A program made the translations under genes and the position numbers. Below, in pieces: positions 1 through 10,393 of a stretch of DNA of 64,000 nucleotides. The number at the start of each line of letters is the position of its first letter. Position 1 is the first letter of the stretch. Source of the stretch: Methanolobus mangrovi (GTDB lineage Archaea > Halobacteriota > Methanosarcinia > Methanosarcinales > Methanosarcinaceae); NCBI RefSeq assembly GCF_031312535.1, contig NZ_CP133594.1, positions 186,001-250,000 of the forward strand, written 5' to 3'. The notes beneath the pieces were generated by a model, which saw nothing but the letters and a program-made list of their open reading frames with translations, did not search any database and was not told the DNA's origin.

Positions 1-630
1 GCACTTGGCAGTGTCCTTAACCACACCAGTCTCCACCAGACCGTAGTAGGTCTTGAAACACAGGCACAGTTCGACAAGACAGAGGACTACCCGGACATCG
101 TCATCGGATGCTGTGGCGGTGGAAGTAACCTTGCAGGTGTAAGTCTGCCTTACATCAGGGACAACCTTGCCGGCAAGACCAATACAAGGTTCATAGCTGT
201 CGAACCTTCTGCATGTCCAACTCTTACAGCAGGTGAATTCAAGTATGACTTCGGTGACATGGCACAGATGACTCCTCTGCTTAAGATGTATACACTCGGT
301 TCAGAGTTCATACCACCTGCAATCCACGCAGGCGGTCTCAGGTACCACGGAGCATCACCAATTATCAGTAAGCTTGTTGCAGATGGTATCATGGAAGCAA
401 CATCATACCACCAGGTAGAGGTGTTTGACGCAGCAGTAACATTCGCACGCAGTGAAGGCATCGCTCCTGCTCCGGAATCAGCACATGCTATCAAATGCGC
501 AATCGATGAAGCACTCAAATGCAAGCAGACCGGTGAAGAGAAGACAATCCTGTTCAACCTTAGTGGTCACGGTCACTTTGACATGGGTTCCTATGACAAG
601 TACTTCAGTGGAGAGCTGAGCAACGAATAA
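1..630 (+). CDS. trpB2: Tryptophan synthase beta-like protein (TrpB2 type), C-terminal part
   Basis: This is the last ~209 residues of a PLP-dependent TrpB-like enzyme; the reading frame is open from base 1, so the start lies outside the window. The glycine-rich phosphate-binding loop GCCGGGSN, the EPSACPTL segment and the C-terminal NLSGHGHFD are seen and are typical of the TrpB2 branch common in archaea. The family condenses indole or a related acceptor with serine. The PLP lysine would lie upstream of the window and cannot be checked. No trpA or other trp gene follows, which fits the usual stand-alone location of trpB2. Confidence 0.85.
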   Translation, partial: ALGSVLNHTSLHQTVVGLETQAQFDKTEDYPDIVIGCCGGGSNLAGVSLPYIRDNLAGKTNTRFIAVEPSACPTLTAGEFKYDFGDMAQMTPLLKMYTLGSEFIPPAIHAGGLRYHGASPIISKLVADGIMEATSYHQVEVFDAAVTFARSEGIAPAPESAHAIKCAIDEALKCKQTGEEKTILFNLSGHGHFDMGSYDKYFSGELSNE

Positions 631-658
631 ATTTAGTTATTTATTAAAACAGGGTTAA

Positions 659-690
659 GTGGCATGCAAGGCATGCCACATACTTTTTCT
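659..690 (+). terminator. Hairpin terminator after trpB2
   Basis: A perfect 9-bp inverted repeat, GTGGCATGC (659-667) and GCATGCCAC (671-679), has a 3-base loop and is followed by a T-rich tract. It lies 29 bases after the stop of the TrpB-like gene and before the convergent MscS gene. T-tracts drive termination in archaea; the hairpin may protect the 3' end. Confidence 0.6.
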
Positions 691-727
691 TTTAATTCTT
701 TCAGTTATCTAACGTTTTGCCAATTGA

Positions 728-1609
728 TCAGTTAGATTCCATATCCTTTTTGTAAACAATAGTGCGGTATGGGAATGGTATTTCGATACCTTCTGCATCG
801 AATCTCTTTTTGACCGCCTCTCTGATATCACAACCGATATCATATGCAATATCCCTGTCTTCAACCCAGATAAGAAGCCTTAAGATCACAGCAAAATCTC
901 CCAGTTCCCTGACACGAACACTCGTTACTTCTTCTTTTTTAATATCAGGGTGATAATTCTTAAGCTGGCTGAAAGTCATTACTCCATTCTGTTTTCTGGC
1001 TTCACATATCATGATATGTCTTGCTTTGTCAATATCAGAATCATAACTGATCCCGATATCAATCGGCCAATTCACAGTCGGGTCCTCAATGGACCAGTTG
1101 ATTATCGATTCCTCACTTATCACACTGTTTGGAATGATGAGTCTCCTGTTATCCCATGTCCTGACAACGGTATGCCTGAGTGTGATATCTGTAATTCTTC
1201 CATACTCGTCCCTGATGGTTACAAGGTCTCCAACTCTGAAAGGCCTGAATGCTGCAAGTGAGATGCCGGATATGATATTTGAGAGTGTACTCTGGGCTGC
1301 AAGACCAAGCACAATACCGGCAAAACCTGCACTGGCAAAGAGGGTTATGGACAGTGCTTCAAGTGATGGTATCAGGTTTACGACAACAAGGATGCCAAAA
1401 ATATAGATAGAAGCAACCGCCGTATGCCTCACAACTCTATAACTTGTCTGGTCGACATTCATTTTTTTGCTTACAATTTTGAACTGCCTGGAAAGGATAT
1501 GGTCAACAGACCGTGCAAAAAAGACAGTCAGCAGTATTGTAAGTATTATGAGGCTTACATTCACAAGCTCCCAGGTAATCCATGCTGGTATAGTTATCAG
1601 GTCTGCCAT
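728..1609 (-). CDS. mscS: MscS-family mechanosensitive ion channel
   Basis: Small-conductance mechanosensitive channel that would release solutes on osmotic downshock. About 293 residues from the ATG at 1609 (MADLITIPAW), chosen because the product then starts just before the first hydrophobic segment (about residues 10-30); the frame remains open further upstream to 1786, but that extension is not membrane-like and adds no domain. A second membrane segment (YIFGILVVVNLIP) and the pore helix (ITLFASAGFAGIVLGLAAQSTL) are followed by the soluble beta domain (FRPFRVGDLVTI) and the mixed alpha/beta C-terminal domain typical of MscS. It is convergent with the TrpB-like gene. The family call is firm; gating properties cannot be read from the sequence. 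Confidence 0.85.
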   Translation of the reverse strand: MADLITIPAWITWELVNVSLIILTILLTVFFARSVDHILSRQFKIVSKKMNVDQTSYRVVRHTAVASIYIFGILVVVNLIPSLEALSITLFASAGFAGIVLGLAAQSTLSNIISGISLAAFRPFRVGDLVTIRDEYGRITDITLRHTVVRTWDNRRLIIPNSVISEESIINWSIEDPTVNWPIDIGISYDSDIDKARHIMICEARKQNGVMTFSQLKNYHPDIKKEEVTSVRVRELGDFAVILRLLIWVEDRDIAYDIGCDIREAVKKRFDAEGIEIPFPYRTIVYKKDMESN

Positions 1610-1892
1610 ATTAACTCTTAAACATATTAGCAATTGAATGAATATGAGTTTATTGCAGCTAGCTGAAAACTCAGTATCAGTTTTTTCAAGTTTCAAAAGC
1701 TTTATTTCACATTGCTTCAGAATATAAAGTGGAGTGAACAAATCTTTCAGGTAGGGTGTGTATGTAGGGTAAGAACTCAGGAGCAATAGCCATAGATAAG
1801 TGAAAGCATTCCGTTCTTTTTATTTTTTTGATTTATTCTGTTACGCCTCTGCCAGGTATACTTGTGCACTTTCAAGTGAGTAAGGGGTTAAT

Positions 1893-3368
1893 ATGAAAGA
1901 AATATATGACAAAATGGCAATAGAAGCCATGAATGCACAGAAAGCTGTTGTAAGTACCATTAACAAGAAACGTGGTACCGCCTTTAAAGTAGAGGATGCA
2001 AAGCCATACGTGGATGCAGTCAATAAAATGCAGCCCAAAGGCGATCAGTGCAAAGAAGTATTTGATCTGCATGTAAATTCGGTGAATACGCATTTTGAGA
2101 CACTTTCCGGCTTAACTGACAGTGTAAAACCGGAAGATGACCCATATGTCGAGCATTATCAGACACCTCCTATACTGGATATATTGTACGAGGAAGATCA
2201 TGCTTTCAGGGATTCAGTGGAAAAATTCATTGACAGGATTGGCAGGTCAGAGGCTCTGATAGGTAAGGAATCAATTCGAAGATATGGGGGATTTTATGGT
2301 CCTACCTGTGTGGTCGACTTTGCCTTTGTTCCTGGCAGTACAAGCAATGTGGTCAACAGGATATTGCAGAAAACAGACATTCCAGTAGATCACAAACGTG
2401 CAATCCTCTCTTCCAAGTCATGGGGAATGAATACATCATACGGAATAGGTTCTAAGTTCCAGATGGCAATTGAGAACGGCAAGACTCCTGATGAAGCTGT
2501 TAAAGAAGAAATAGAGATGCTTCAGATGGTCTATGATGCACCTATGGCTGCGCAGGCCAAGCTTATGGACGAAGCTGGTCACACATCCTTTGATGTAAAG
2601 AAATACATGAACCAGTACAAGCAGAAAATGAAGCCAACTATCAAGGCTGCAATGGATGCTGATGTTTTCTACGGCAATATCGTCACAGTTCCTGCATATG
2701 GTGTGGGGGATGTTGCTCATCACATATCCCAGTCGATGTTCAACATGACAAAAGATGATGTTATCATGGCAGTCATCAATGCCGTAACAGACGTCATGGA
2801 CGGGACCATGAAGAATGCCATGGGCAAGTTCAAGGATGAATATTCACCGCTTACCATTGCAACAGATGCAGCCGCAGCAGCAACTACAAAAATACTCTGG
2901 ATGGATGGATTCACAACTATGATGGTCCTTGACCTGCTGGTCAAGAGATACCACAACCTTGTGCTCAACAACCCAACAAGAGGTGCCGCAGCTGAACTTC
3001 ACAACGTTGACTTCATCGACCTCATCGAAAAGGGTGAACGTATCATTGACCACAAGCCAAGGGGTATGGGTGGCAGAGTCCAGGGCATACCTGTTGATCT
3101 GAGTCCAATTGAGAAGAACGAGGTTCTCAATAACCCGCAGCGTTACACATATCCTGCATGTGCCATCACTGTAAGGTTCTCCGCTCTCATGCGGCTGGCT
3201 GACTTCCCATGCCTGCTGACAAGTGAACCAGTCACCGCTACAATGCTGACCAATATTATAGCTCTGCATAAGACAGAACCACATTCACCGGCACGTACCT
3301 GTAAGTTCTGTGCAGCTAACTACTTCGATTACAAGTGCAAGTATTGTAACTGGACGGAGGCAGTTTGA
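1893..3368 (+). CDS. DUF2193-like conserved methanogen protein with CxxC pairs
   Basis: A 491-residue protein with no predicted signal or membrane segment. I recognise it with moderate confidence as the DUF2193 group of archaeal proteins, whose function is unknown to me. The last 25 residues hold two CxxC pairs (C470/C473 and C482/C485) in TCKFCAANYFDYKCKYC, which looks like a rubredoxin-like or zinc-ribbon knuckle able to bind a metal. The start is ATG after the weak site AAGGGG/TTAAT. aqpM follows 50 bases later on the same strand, with a hairpin between them, so partial co-transcription is possible. The family label and the metal site are inference. Confidence 0.55.
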   Translation: MKEIYDKMAIEAMNAQKAVVSTINKKRGTAFKVEDAKPYVDAVNKMQPKGDQCKEVFDLHVNSVNTHFETLSGLTDSVKPEDDPYVEHYQTPPILDILYEEDHAFRDSVEKFIDRIGRSEALIGKESIRRYGGFYGPTCVVDFAFVPGSTSNVVNRILQKTDIPVDHKRAILSSKSWGMNTSYGIGSKFQMAIENGKTPDEAVKEEIEMLQMVYDAPMAAQAKLMDEAGHTSFDVKKYMNQYKQKMKPTIKAAMDADVFYGNIVTVPAYGVGDVAHHISQSMFNMTKDDVIMAVINAVTDVMDGTMKNAMGKFKDEYSPLTIATDAAAAATTKILWMDGFTTMMVLDLLVKRYHNLVLNNPTRGAAAELHNVDFIDLIEKGERIIDHKPRGMGGRVQGIPVDLSPIEKNEVLNNPQRYTYPACAITVRFSALMRLADFPCLLTSEPVTATMLTNIIALHKTEPHSPARTCKFCAANYFDYKCKYCNWTEAV

Positions 3369-3374
3369 TCACAG

Positions 3375-3405
3375 ATGTGCCTCAATGAGGCGCATTTTGT
3401 TTTCA
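3375..3405 (+). terminator. Hairpin with T-tract between the DUF2193-like gene and aqpM
   Basis: ATGTGCCTC (3375-3383) and GAGGCGCAT (3387-3395) form a 9-bp stem with one G-U pair and a 3-base loop, followed by TTTTGTTTTC. It ends just before the ribosome binding site of aqpM (AGGTGA, 3408-3413). It could terminate the upstream gene or attenuate read-through into aqpM. Confidence 0.5.
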
Positions 3406-3418
3406 GGCAGGTGATTTT

Positions 3419-4168
3419 ATGTCAGAACCGGGTCTATTTAAAAGATCCATCGCCGAACTGATCGGGACGTATGTGCTGGTGTTTTTGGGAACAGGGTCTG
3501 TGGTAACAACAGTCCTGCTGATCCAGGGCACGAGTTCCATACCGGGCAACACTTTCAATGTAGGCATTGATATCGCAGCATGGTTTGCTATAGGCATAGC
3601 TTTTGGACTAGCGATAATTGCCATGATATATGCCTTCGGTCACATATCAGGAACACACATCAACCCAGCAGTGAGCATTGCATTATGGGCAACCGGACGG
3701 TTCCCTGCAAAGGATATGCTTGGATATATCATTGCCCAGTTGATAGGTGCAAGTCTTGCATCTTTCACTATTGTTGCGATACTTGGTTCAAGGGCTGTTG
3801 CTACAGGTCTTGGTGCAACGGGTATGTTTGATGGTGTGAGTTATGGTCAGGCTATACTTTGTGAAGCCGTTGCAACTTTTTTCCTTATGCTGACAATTAT
3901 GGGATCAGCGGTGGATAAAAGAGCACCCTCAGGTTTTGCAGGATTAGCCATTGGTTTGGTGGTGGCTGCAGATATCATTGTGGTGGGAAACATAACTGGC
4001 TCATCGCTTAATCCGGCCCGTACTTTCGGACCGTATCTGGCGGAATTCGTAATGGGAGGTACGAATTTCTGGTGGCAGTTCCCTATATACATTGTAGGAC
4101 CTATAGTTGGTGCTCTTGTTGCAGCTTTACTTTATGATTTTGTAGCAGGAACGAAGGAAGCCAGTTGA
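3419..4168 (+). CDS. aqpM: Aquaporin / glycerol-channel family protein (AqpM-like)
   Basis: Major intrinsic protein of 249 residues, the usual length of archaeal AqpM, with six hydrophobic membrane spans and the two half-helix NPA boxes, HINPAVS (N82-A84) and SLNPAR (N198-R201). The arginine after the second NPA is the conserved selectivity-filter residue. Archaeal AqpM passes water and small neutral solutes. The start ATG follows a good AGGTGA site (3408-3413). With the MscS channel nearby it suggests osmotic adaptation, but no shared operon with MscS exists. Confidence 0.9.
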   Translation: MSEPGLFKRSIAELIGTYVLVFLGTGSVVTTVLLIQGTSSIPGNTFNVGIDIAAWFAIGIAFGLAIIAMIYAFGHISGTHINPAVSIALWATGRFPAKDMLGYIIAQLIGASLASFTIVAILGSRAVATGLGATGMFDGVSYGQAILCEAVATFFLMLTIMGSAVDKRAPSGFAGLAIGLVVAADIIVVGNITGSSLNPARTFGPYLAEFVMGGTNFWWQFPIYIVGPIVGALVAALLYDFVAGTKEAS

Positions 4169-4288
4169 GAGCACCACATAATGCTTCTTCCTTTCTTTTT
4201 TTGTATTTATGGCATAGTGATCGACTTCCAGTTTTTACAGATAGGGCAATTTTAATTAGATATAACTCTCTCTTAAATCCCAGTTATC

Positions 4289-6523
4289 ATGAAAATTGAA
4301 TCTCTGGACCTACCAGATGAAGTTATCCGTTTCTACCTTGATTCAGGCATAAAAGAACTCTATCCGCCCCAGGCGCAGACAATTGAAAAGGGATTGCTGG
4401 AAGGTAATAATATGCTTGCTGCAATTCCAACGGCTTCCGGAAAGACGCTACTAGCTGAGCTTGCTATGTTAAAAGCAATCGCTAACGGTGGAAAAGCACT
4501 CTATATTGTTCCTCTGCGTGCCCTTGCAACTGAAAAATTTGAGCGGTTCAAGTCATTCTCCTCCATAGCAATAAAAAACGGTGGCTTGAAAGTTGGCATA
4601 TCCACAGGTGATTTTGAATCGCGGGATGAGTGGCTTGGTTCCAATGATATTATTGTTGCAACATCCGAAAAGACCGATTCACTCCTGCGTAACGAGACTT
4701 CATGGATGCAGGAGATTACTACTATTGTTGTTGATGAGGTTCACCTCCTTGATTCAGTTAACAGGGGTCCAACACTGGAAGTTACCCTCACCAAACTTAT
4801 GAAGCTCAATCCCGAATGCCAGATAATTGCTCTTTCGGCAACAGTGGGGAATGCTTATGAGGTTGCAGACTGGCTAAAGGCTAAACTTGTGCTCAGTGAA
4901 TGGCGTCCGACCGACCTGCATGAAGGTGTTTACTATGGTGGCAACATCAATTTCAGGAGTTCACAAAAACGCATCGATGCTCCAACCCAGGATGATGCGA
5001 TCAATATCCTTCTGGACACATTGGAAGATGGTGGCCAGTGTCTTGTTTTCGAAAGCAGTCGTAAGAACTGCGTTGCCTTTGCTAAAAGAGCAGGAAACAA
5101 GGTTTCAGAGTTGCTTGACAAGCCCACACGTAAGTCACTTAATGAGATTGTCGAGCAGATCGTTGAAAGTGGTGAAACTGAGGCAACCAACGTTCTTGCA
5201 CAATGTGTAAGGAACGGAACAGCATTTCACCATGCTGGCCTGAACTCAGCACACCGAAGACTTGTCGAGGATGGTTTCAGGGACAACAAGATCAAGATGA
5301 TATGCAGCACTCCGACCCTTGCGGCAGGTCTGAACCTTCCGGCAAGAAGGGTAATTATCAAAAGTTACAGACGTTATGATCCAAATTATGGGATGCAGCC
5401 AATACCTGTTCTGGACTACAAACAGATGGCAGGCAGGGCAGGCAGACCGCATCTTGATCCTTATGGGGAATCTGTCCTTATCGCCAAATCATATGACGAA
5501 ATGGCAGGGCTTTTTGACAACTATATCGATGCAGATGCAGAGGATATCTGGTCCAAGCTTGGAACCGAAAATGCCCTGAGGACTCATATCCTTTCAACCA
5601 TCGTGAATGGTTTTGCGACCACGAGGGATGGTCTGATGGAGTTTATTGAGGCTACATTCTTTGCTCACCAGAATGATACATGGGGTATTGTGGAAGTAGT
5701 GGATGAATGTCTTGAATTCCTGAGGGACAATAAGATGCTTGAAGGTGAAAAGACTCTATTACCTACTGCCCTTGGAAGGCTTGTGTCTACTCTATACATT
5801 GACCCTCTTTCAGGTGCTTACATAGTTGACGGGTTAAAGAAGGCTGATAATATTACAGATCTGACTCTATTGCATCTCATTTGCAAGACGCCGGATATGA
5901 GGCAGCTCTACATGAGGTCCAATGATTATGAGATTATCAATGATTTTGTCATGTCTCATAGTGATGAATTTGCAGAGATTCCGCCTCGATCCAGGGAGAT
6001 TGATTATGAATGGTTTTTGGGTGAGGTAAAAACTGCTCTTCTGATACTTGACTGGATAAATGAGAAGTCACTTGAGCAGATAACCAAGAAATTCAATGTA
6101 GGTGAAGGTGATGTGCATGCATTTTCAGACATTGCTGTATGGCTGATGCATTCTACTTCAAGGCTTGCAGGTCTCATTTCTCCAGAACTGTCCAATGATG
6201 CCGTCAGCAAGGCTGTGGTGTTGGAAAAGAGAATACACTATGGTGCCTCTCCTGAACTTATTGAACTTGTCAGTATAAGGGGAATAGGTCGTGTGCGTGC
6301 CCGCAAGCTTTATGATAATGGCCTTAAGACTGTGGCAGACATACGAAACTCTAATCTGGATACTGTTTCAACTCTTATTGGTCAAAAGACGGCAGCAAAG
6401 CTGTTCAGTGAGGTAGGCATCCATTTAAAGCTCAGTTCGGATGATTCTGGGAAGGTAAGCTCAAAGGCAATGAGTTCATTGATGGAAAATGAGCAGATGA
6501 CTTTCAGCGACTTTGAAAAATAA
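4289..6523 (+). CDS. hel308: ATP-dependent DNA helicase Hel308
   Basis: Superfamily 2 helicase of 744 residues, a normal length for archaeal Hel308, which unwinds forked DNA 3'-5' and acts in repair of stalled replication forks. Motif I is IPTASGKT (residues 46-53), motif II is DEVH (149-152), motif III is ALSATVGN, and motif VI is QMAGRAGRP. The C-terminal HhH-like segment ([17 protein letters not shown]) and the ratchet domain are present. The gene is monocistronic, with its own T-rich upstream region, and is followed by a hisD promoter. Confidence 0.95.
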   Translation: MKIESLDLPDEVIRFYLDSGIKELYPPQAQTIEKGLLEGNNMLAAIPTASGKTLLAELAMLKAIANGGKALYIVPLRALATEKFERFKSFSSIAIKNGGLKVGISTGDFESRDEWLGSNDIIVATSEKTDSLLRNETSWMQEITTIVVDEVHLLDSVNRGPTLEVTLTKLMKLNPECQIIALSATVGNAYEVADWLKAKLVLSEWRPTDLHEGVYYGGNINFRSSQKRIDAPTQDDAINILLDTLEDGGQCLVFESSRKNCVAFAKRAGNKVSELLDKPTRKSLNEIVEQIVESGETEATNVLAQCVRNGTAFHHAGLNSAHRRLVEDGFRDNKIKMICSTPTLAAGLNLPARRVIIKSYRRYDPNYGMQPIPVLDYKQMAGRAGRPHLDPYGESVLIAKSYDEMAGLFDNYIDADAEDIWSKLGTENALRTHILSTIVNGFATTRDGLMEFIEATFFAHQNDTWGIVEVVDECLEFLRDNKMLEGEKTLLPTALGRLVSTLYIDPLSGAYIVDGLKKADNITDLTLLHLICKTPDMRQLYMRSNDYEIINDFVMSHSDEFAEIPPRSREIDYEWFLGEVKTALLILDWINEKSLEQITKKFNVGEGDVHAFSDIAVWLMHSTSRLAGLISPELSNDAVSKAVVLEKRIHYGASPELIELVSIRGIGRVRARKLYDNGLKTVADIRNSNLDTVSTLIGQKTAAKLFSEVGIHLKLSSDDSGKVSSKAMSSLMENEQMTFSDFEK

Positions 6524-6567
6524 GGTGCCAACTCAGATGAAATCCTGTTTGAGACGTTAGTTTTAAC

Positions 6568-6578
6568 CGTTATATATG
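6568..6578 (+). promoter_or_regulatory. TATA-like element upstream of hisD
   Basis: CGTTATATATG is a good archaeal TATA box about 95 bases before the hisD ATG, implying a leader of about 70 nt. Found by eye; no experimental start is known to me. Confidence 0.4.
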
Positions 6579-6671
6579 ATGAACAGGTATAAGCATCAGG
6601 AAATAATCATAATCATTTACTAATATCACTGATAATTAGCAATTTTACAGTATCCTTTCCGGGGAAATATC

Positions 6672-7949
6672 ATGCTTTACAAGAAACTATCCGAACTTAC
6701 CGATGAAGAAAGAGGCAGAATAATTGGTCGTGGTGGAGAACTTGCAGACGTTGGGGATACTGTTGCTGCTATCCTTAAGGATGTAAAACAGAATGGTGAT
6801 GCAGCTCTGCGGGAATACACTAAGAAATTTGATGGTGCTGATATTGAAGCTATCGAAATCTCAAAAGAAGAGATCGATGAGGCTGTAAAAAATGTGGACC
6901 CTGCTCTTCTGGCACACCTTGAATTTGCTGCCAGTAATATCAGGAAATTCCATGAAGCACAGATGCCAAAAAAAATGTGGTTCATTGAAATATCTCCGGG
7001 CATTGAGCTTGGGCAGAAGGTCACAGCTCTTGAAAGCGTGGGTGCCTATGTGCCAGGTGGAAGAGCATCATATCCTTCCACTGCCCTTATGACAATAGTT
7101 CCCGCAAAGGTTGCAGGTGTCAAGAATGTTGTTATGTGTACACCTCCGGGTAAGGATGGAACAGTTAATCCGCTTACACTTGCGGCAGCAAAAGTAGCTG
7201 GTGCAGACCACGTTTATAAAATCGGTGGTGTGCAGGCAGTTGCCGGTATGGCATATGGTACTGAAAGTGTGCTGAAAGTTGACAAGATCGTAGGTCCGGG
7301 CAATGTCTTTGTGACCGCTGCAAAAATGCAGGTAAGGGACATGGCAGAGATTGATTTCCCGGCAGGCCCCAGTGAAGTGCTTATCATAGCTGATGATTCC
7401 TGTAATGCCAGAATGGCCGCATCGGATATGATAGCCCAGGCAGAACACGATCCGAATTCAGTTTCTGTTATTATCACAACATCTGAAAAGCTTGCAGAAG
7501 AAGTGCGGGATGAGGTTGTCAGGCAGGCAGCAAAAACCCTTAGAACAGAGATTGTGGCTACTTCTCTTGAAAATGCCGCAGTGCTGGTGGCCGATTCTAT
7601 GGATGAATGTATTGCGTTTTCCAATGAGTTCGCTCCGGAGCACCTTGAGATAATGGTTGAGGATTCTGATGCTGTCCTCGAAGGAATAGAGCATGCAGGT
7701 TCCATATTCGTAGGCAATTATTCTCCGGTTCCCGTGGGTGACTATGCATCCGGTACCAATCACGTATTACCTACAGCAGGCTACGCAAGGATATACTCCG
7801 GCCTGAATATTGATCATTTCCTGAAATCTTCAAGCATACAAAAAATCAGCAAGCAGGGGCTTGAAACACTAAAAGATTCTGTCATTTCCATCGCCGAAAA
7901 AGAGGGTCTGAAGGCACATGCAGATTCTGTAAGGGCAAGGTTTGAATAA
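6672..7949 (+). CDS. hisD: Histidinol dehydrogenase
   Basis: Zinc-dependent enzyme of 425 residues that oxidises L-histidinol to L-histidine with two NAD, the last steps of histidine synthesis. The signature block [33 protein letters not shown], including the metal and catalytic region AEHDPNS, is present, as are the nucleotide segment [10 protein letters not shown] and the C-terminal [16 protein letters not shown]. The ATG follows GGGGAAATATC. It stands alone, not in a his operon, as is common in Methanosarcinales. Confidence 0.95.
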   Translation: MLYKKLSELTDEERGRIIGRGGELADVGDTVAAILKDVKQNGDAALREYTKKFDGADIEAIEISKEEIDEAVKNVDPALLAHLEFAASNIRKFHEAQMPKKMWFIEISPGIELGQKVTALESVGAYVPGGRASYPSTALMTIVPAKVAGVKNVVMCTPPGKDGTVNPLTLAAAKVAGADHVYKIGGVQAVAGMAYGTESVLKVDKIVGPGNVFVTAAKMQVRDMAEIDFPAGPSEVLIIADDSCNARMAASDMIAQAEHDPNSVSVIITTSEKLAEEVRDEVVRQAAKTLRTEIVATSLENAAVLVADSMDECIAFSNEFAPEHLEIMVEDSDAVLEGIEHAGSIFVGNYSPVPVGDYASGTNHVLPTAGYARIYSGLNIDHFLKSSSIQKISKQGLETLKDSVISIAEKEGLKAHADSVRARFE

Positions 7950-8052
7950 CTGACCCTTTTATTTTTTTCTGTTACAAATCGGTAATTATTTAATAGGTGA
8001 ATACATACATTATTTTAATAAGTTCTCTACGAACTGGAGGTGAGGGAGACTC

Positions 8053-8451
8053 ATGAAAATAAGAGTTGTAAGTTCGCGAGAGGAAATACCGCAATTGAAT
8101 CCAAATGAAAAGGTAATTCATCTTGCTTTCAGACCATCGAACAAGGATATATTTTCACTTGTCCAGACATGCCCAAAAGTGGAAGTGATCCAAATCCCGA
8201 GTTCTTACAGACGTACAGTCTCAAAGTCCATCGAGATGTTCATGAAAATGCAGAACATCAAGCTCGTTGAAGGTGATGTGTGGGGTCACAGGAAAGATAT
8301 TAATGAATACTATAGTATCGCTCCGGCCTTGCTCGACAAGATCAAAGAGCTTAAGTCAGAAGGCATGTCTGATGAAAATATAGTGACCAAACTGGAACGT
8401 GAAGGAAAATTGAACAGGGAAATGCTGTTCTATATATTGGGTAAAAAGTAG
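8053..8451 (+). CDS. DUF1699-like small conserved archaeal protein
   Basis: A 132-residue soluble protein with an N-terminal alpha/beta part (KVIHLAFRPSNKDIFSLVQTCPKVEVIQIPSSY) and a helical C-terminus (EGMSDENIVTKLEREGKLNREMLFYILG) that resembles a small helix-turn-helix. I recognise it with moderate confidence as the Methanosarcina DUF1699 family, which has no assigned function. It has a very strong ribosome binding site, GGAGGTGAGG (8037-8046), suggesting high expression. The link to its neighbours is unclear. Confidence 0.55.
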   Translation: MKIRVVSSREEIPQLNPNEKVIHLAFRPSNKDIFSLVQTCPKVEVIQIPSSYRRTVSKSIEMFMKMQNIKLVEGDVWGHRKDINEYYSIAPALLDKIKELKSEGMSDENIVTKLEREGKLNREMLFYILGKK

Positions 8452-8540
8452 GATTTCAAAAGGGTAGGATAAGGTGCGGTATCTAACGGTACAGCACTCC
8501 ATTCATATTTAGTTAAGGTTTGTTTTTAGCCTTAAGATTC

Positions 8541-8550
8541 TTTTTATAAG
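8541..8550 (+). promoter_or_regulatory. TATA-like element upstream of cobA
   Basis: CTTTTTATAAG lies about 145 bases before the chosen cobA start, in a T-rich gap of about 240 bases that holds no other gene I can see. It is the best promoter candidate for the cobA-hemD pair. Confidence 0.35.
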
Positions 8551-8693
8551 ATCATCTTTGTTTTCATACAATCGGTTTGTTTTTTCTTTAGATTATAAAG
8601 TTACCTTGTTTTCATCATGTCTTCGGGACGATGCATATTTATAACTTGGTAAGTTCATTATCATCTAAAAAAGATATACAGGATTTCATTAAC

Positions 8694-9461
8694 ATGGCCC
8701 AGAAATATGGTAAAGTCTATTTGGTTGGTTCAGGCCCGGGTGATCCGGAACTATTAACGCTCAAAGCACGCAGGCTTCTAGATACTGCTGAAGTTGTGGT
8801 ATATGACCAGCTTCCAGGGAAGGCTATTATTGATTCTATCTCTGGAACTGCTGAAAAGATAGACGCAGGTAAACATGCAGGTGAACATACCCTCACCCAG
8901 GACGAGATAAATGCTCTCATCATCCAAAAGGCAAAGGAAGGCAAGGATGTAGTTCGTCTGAAAGGCGGTGACCCATACATGTTTGGTCGAGGAGGGGAAG
9001 AGGCCCAGGAACTGATCGCTGAAGGCATTGAATTTGAAGTTGTGCCGGGCATAACATCTGCTGTTGCTGTTCCTGCATATGCGGGCATACCTGTGACCCA
9101 TAGGGATCATGCTTCAATGGTGACTTTCATCACAGGGCATGAGGACCCGACAAAAGAAGAAAGTGCACTTGACTGGGAGACACTTGCAAAATTCGATGGA
9201 ACTATTGTCATATTCATGGGCGTGAAAATGCTTGGCAGGAATGTCGGGGAACTCATGAAATACGGCAAGGACCCAAAGACTCCCGTAGCCCTTATAGAAA
9301 GAGGTACGAGGCCGGACCAGCGTGTTACAACAGGTTTCCTTGATAATATTGCTGAGATCGCAAAAGAAAGAGGTGTCAAAGCTCCTGCAATTACAGTAGT
9401 AGGAAGCGTTGTCACACTTCACGATATACTTGGCGAACAGACTTCAGGCAGTTTTGAATAG
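8694..9461 (+). CDS. cobA: Uroporphyrinogen-III C-methyltransferase
   Basis: SAM-dependent SUMT that methylates uroporphyrinogen III at C2 and C7 to precorrin-2, the branch point to siroheme, cobamides, F430 and heme in methanogens. About 255 residues. The N-terminal VYLVGSGPGDPELLTLKA, the VVRLKGGDPYMFGRGGEE block and GITSAVAVPAYAGIPVTHR are diagnostic. I start at the internal ATG 8694 (MAQKYGKVYLVG) since the family begins there; the frame extends to ATG 8631 without any domain. hemD follows after 12 bases. Confidence 0.93.
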   Translation: MAQKYGKVYLVGSGPGDPELLTLKARRLLDTAEVVVYDQLPGKAIIDSISGTAEKIDAGKHAGEHTLTQDEINALIIQKAKEGKDVVRLKGGDPYMFGRGGEEAQELIAEGIEFEVVPGITSAVAVPAYAGIPVTHRDHASMVTFITGHEDPTKEESALDWETLAKFDGTIVIFMGVKMLGRNVGELMKYGKDPKTPVALIERGTRPDQRVTTGFLDNIAEIAKERGVKAPAITVVGSVVTLHDILGEQTSGSFE

Positions 9462-9473
9462 AAGGTATTTCCT

Positions 9474-10271
9474 ATGGCAGAACAAGTCAAAAGACCGTTA
9501 CTTGCAATAATGAGGCCGCAGCGCTATCTTAAAGAGTCAACCGAACTTGCAGATTCCATGGGTTTTGAACCCCTGGCGGTTCCTATGATCGAACTTGCCG
9601 ACATGAAGGATGAATACTTCGATGGGTTTGTCGAAAGGGTTCTCTCCGGCGTTTCGGACTATGTGATCATTACAAGTGCCAATGGGATTGATTTTACTCT
9701 TAACAAGATTCCTTCCGATAACAGGGAAAAGTTCATTGAGGCGTTGAATGCTACAAAGGTCATAGCCATTGGTCCGACGACCCGGAAAGCACTGGAAAAT
9801 CTGGGTATCAATGTAATTGGAATGCCTGGTGTCTACAGTTCCGAAGGACTTGTGGAATTCCTCTGTCCTAATATAAAAGGCAAAGTTGTTGACACAGCCA
9901 GGAGTTTCTATGGTTCCTCCCTGCTTATAGAGGGCCTTAAGGACTGTGGTGCTGAAGTACATGAAACCAATGTTTATACGCTTACCAAACCGGAAGGTGA
10001 CGTACAGGAAGATTTCATGCGCAGAGTGCTTGATGGTGATGTCGATGTATTTGCGTTCACAAGTTCCATGATGGTGCGTAATTTCTTTGAACATGCGGTA
10101 AGCCAGACCACAAAGGAAGAAGTAATCAACATTATGAACAATTCCGTAGTTGCGGCCATAGGCATACCTACGGCACAAACACTTGAAAGTTATGGCGTGA
10201 AGGTTTCAGTTACTCCGGGGAAATTCACTTTCGAAGATATTCTTAAAAAAGTCCAGGAATTGCTGAGTTAA
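9474..10271 (+). CDS. hemD: Uroporphyrinogen-III synthase
   Basis: Closes hydroxymethylbilane to uroporphyrinogen III, the substrate of the CobA gene 12 bases upstream, so the two form a clear operon. The 265-residue protein shows the divergent HemD fold with the recognisable pieces DYVIITSANGIDF, VIAIGPTTRKALENLGI and DVFAFTSSMMVRNF, and the C-terminal VAAIGIPTAQTLESYGVKVSVTP. Start ATG after GAAGGT. Sequence conservation in this family is low, but gene order makes the call firm. Confidence 0.9.
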   Translation: MAEQVKRPLLAIMRPQRYLKESTELADSMGFEPLAVPMIELADMKDEYFDGFVERVLSGVSDYVIITSANGIDFTLNKIPSDNREKFIEALNATKVIAIGPTTRKALENLGINVIGMPGVYSSEGLVEFLCPNIKGKVVDTARSFYGSSLLIEGLKDCGAEVHETNVYTLTKPEGDVQEDFMRRVLDGDVDVFAFTSSMMVRNFFEHAVSQTTKEEVINIMNNSVVAAIGIPTAQTLESYGVKVSVTPGKFTFEDILKKVQELLS

Positions 10272-10393
10272 GCATTTCCTGAACATTCCTGTTTTTCTGT
10301 GTTATCTACCATAGATGTAATATATGATGATGATATAGAGTTCGCACATATTCTAATGATTTTCTTCTATTCTTCTATTTCGGAGTCCTGATC

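Noticed and set aside
1610-1786. N-terminal extension of the MscS gene
   Set aside because: The added 59 residues show no homology and no membrane span; the family begins near ATG 1609.
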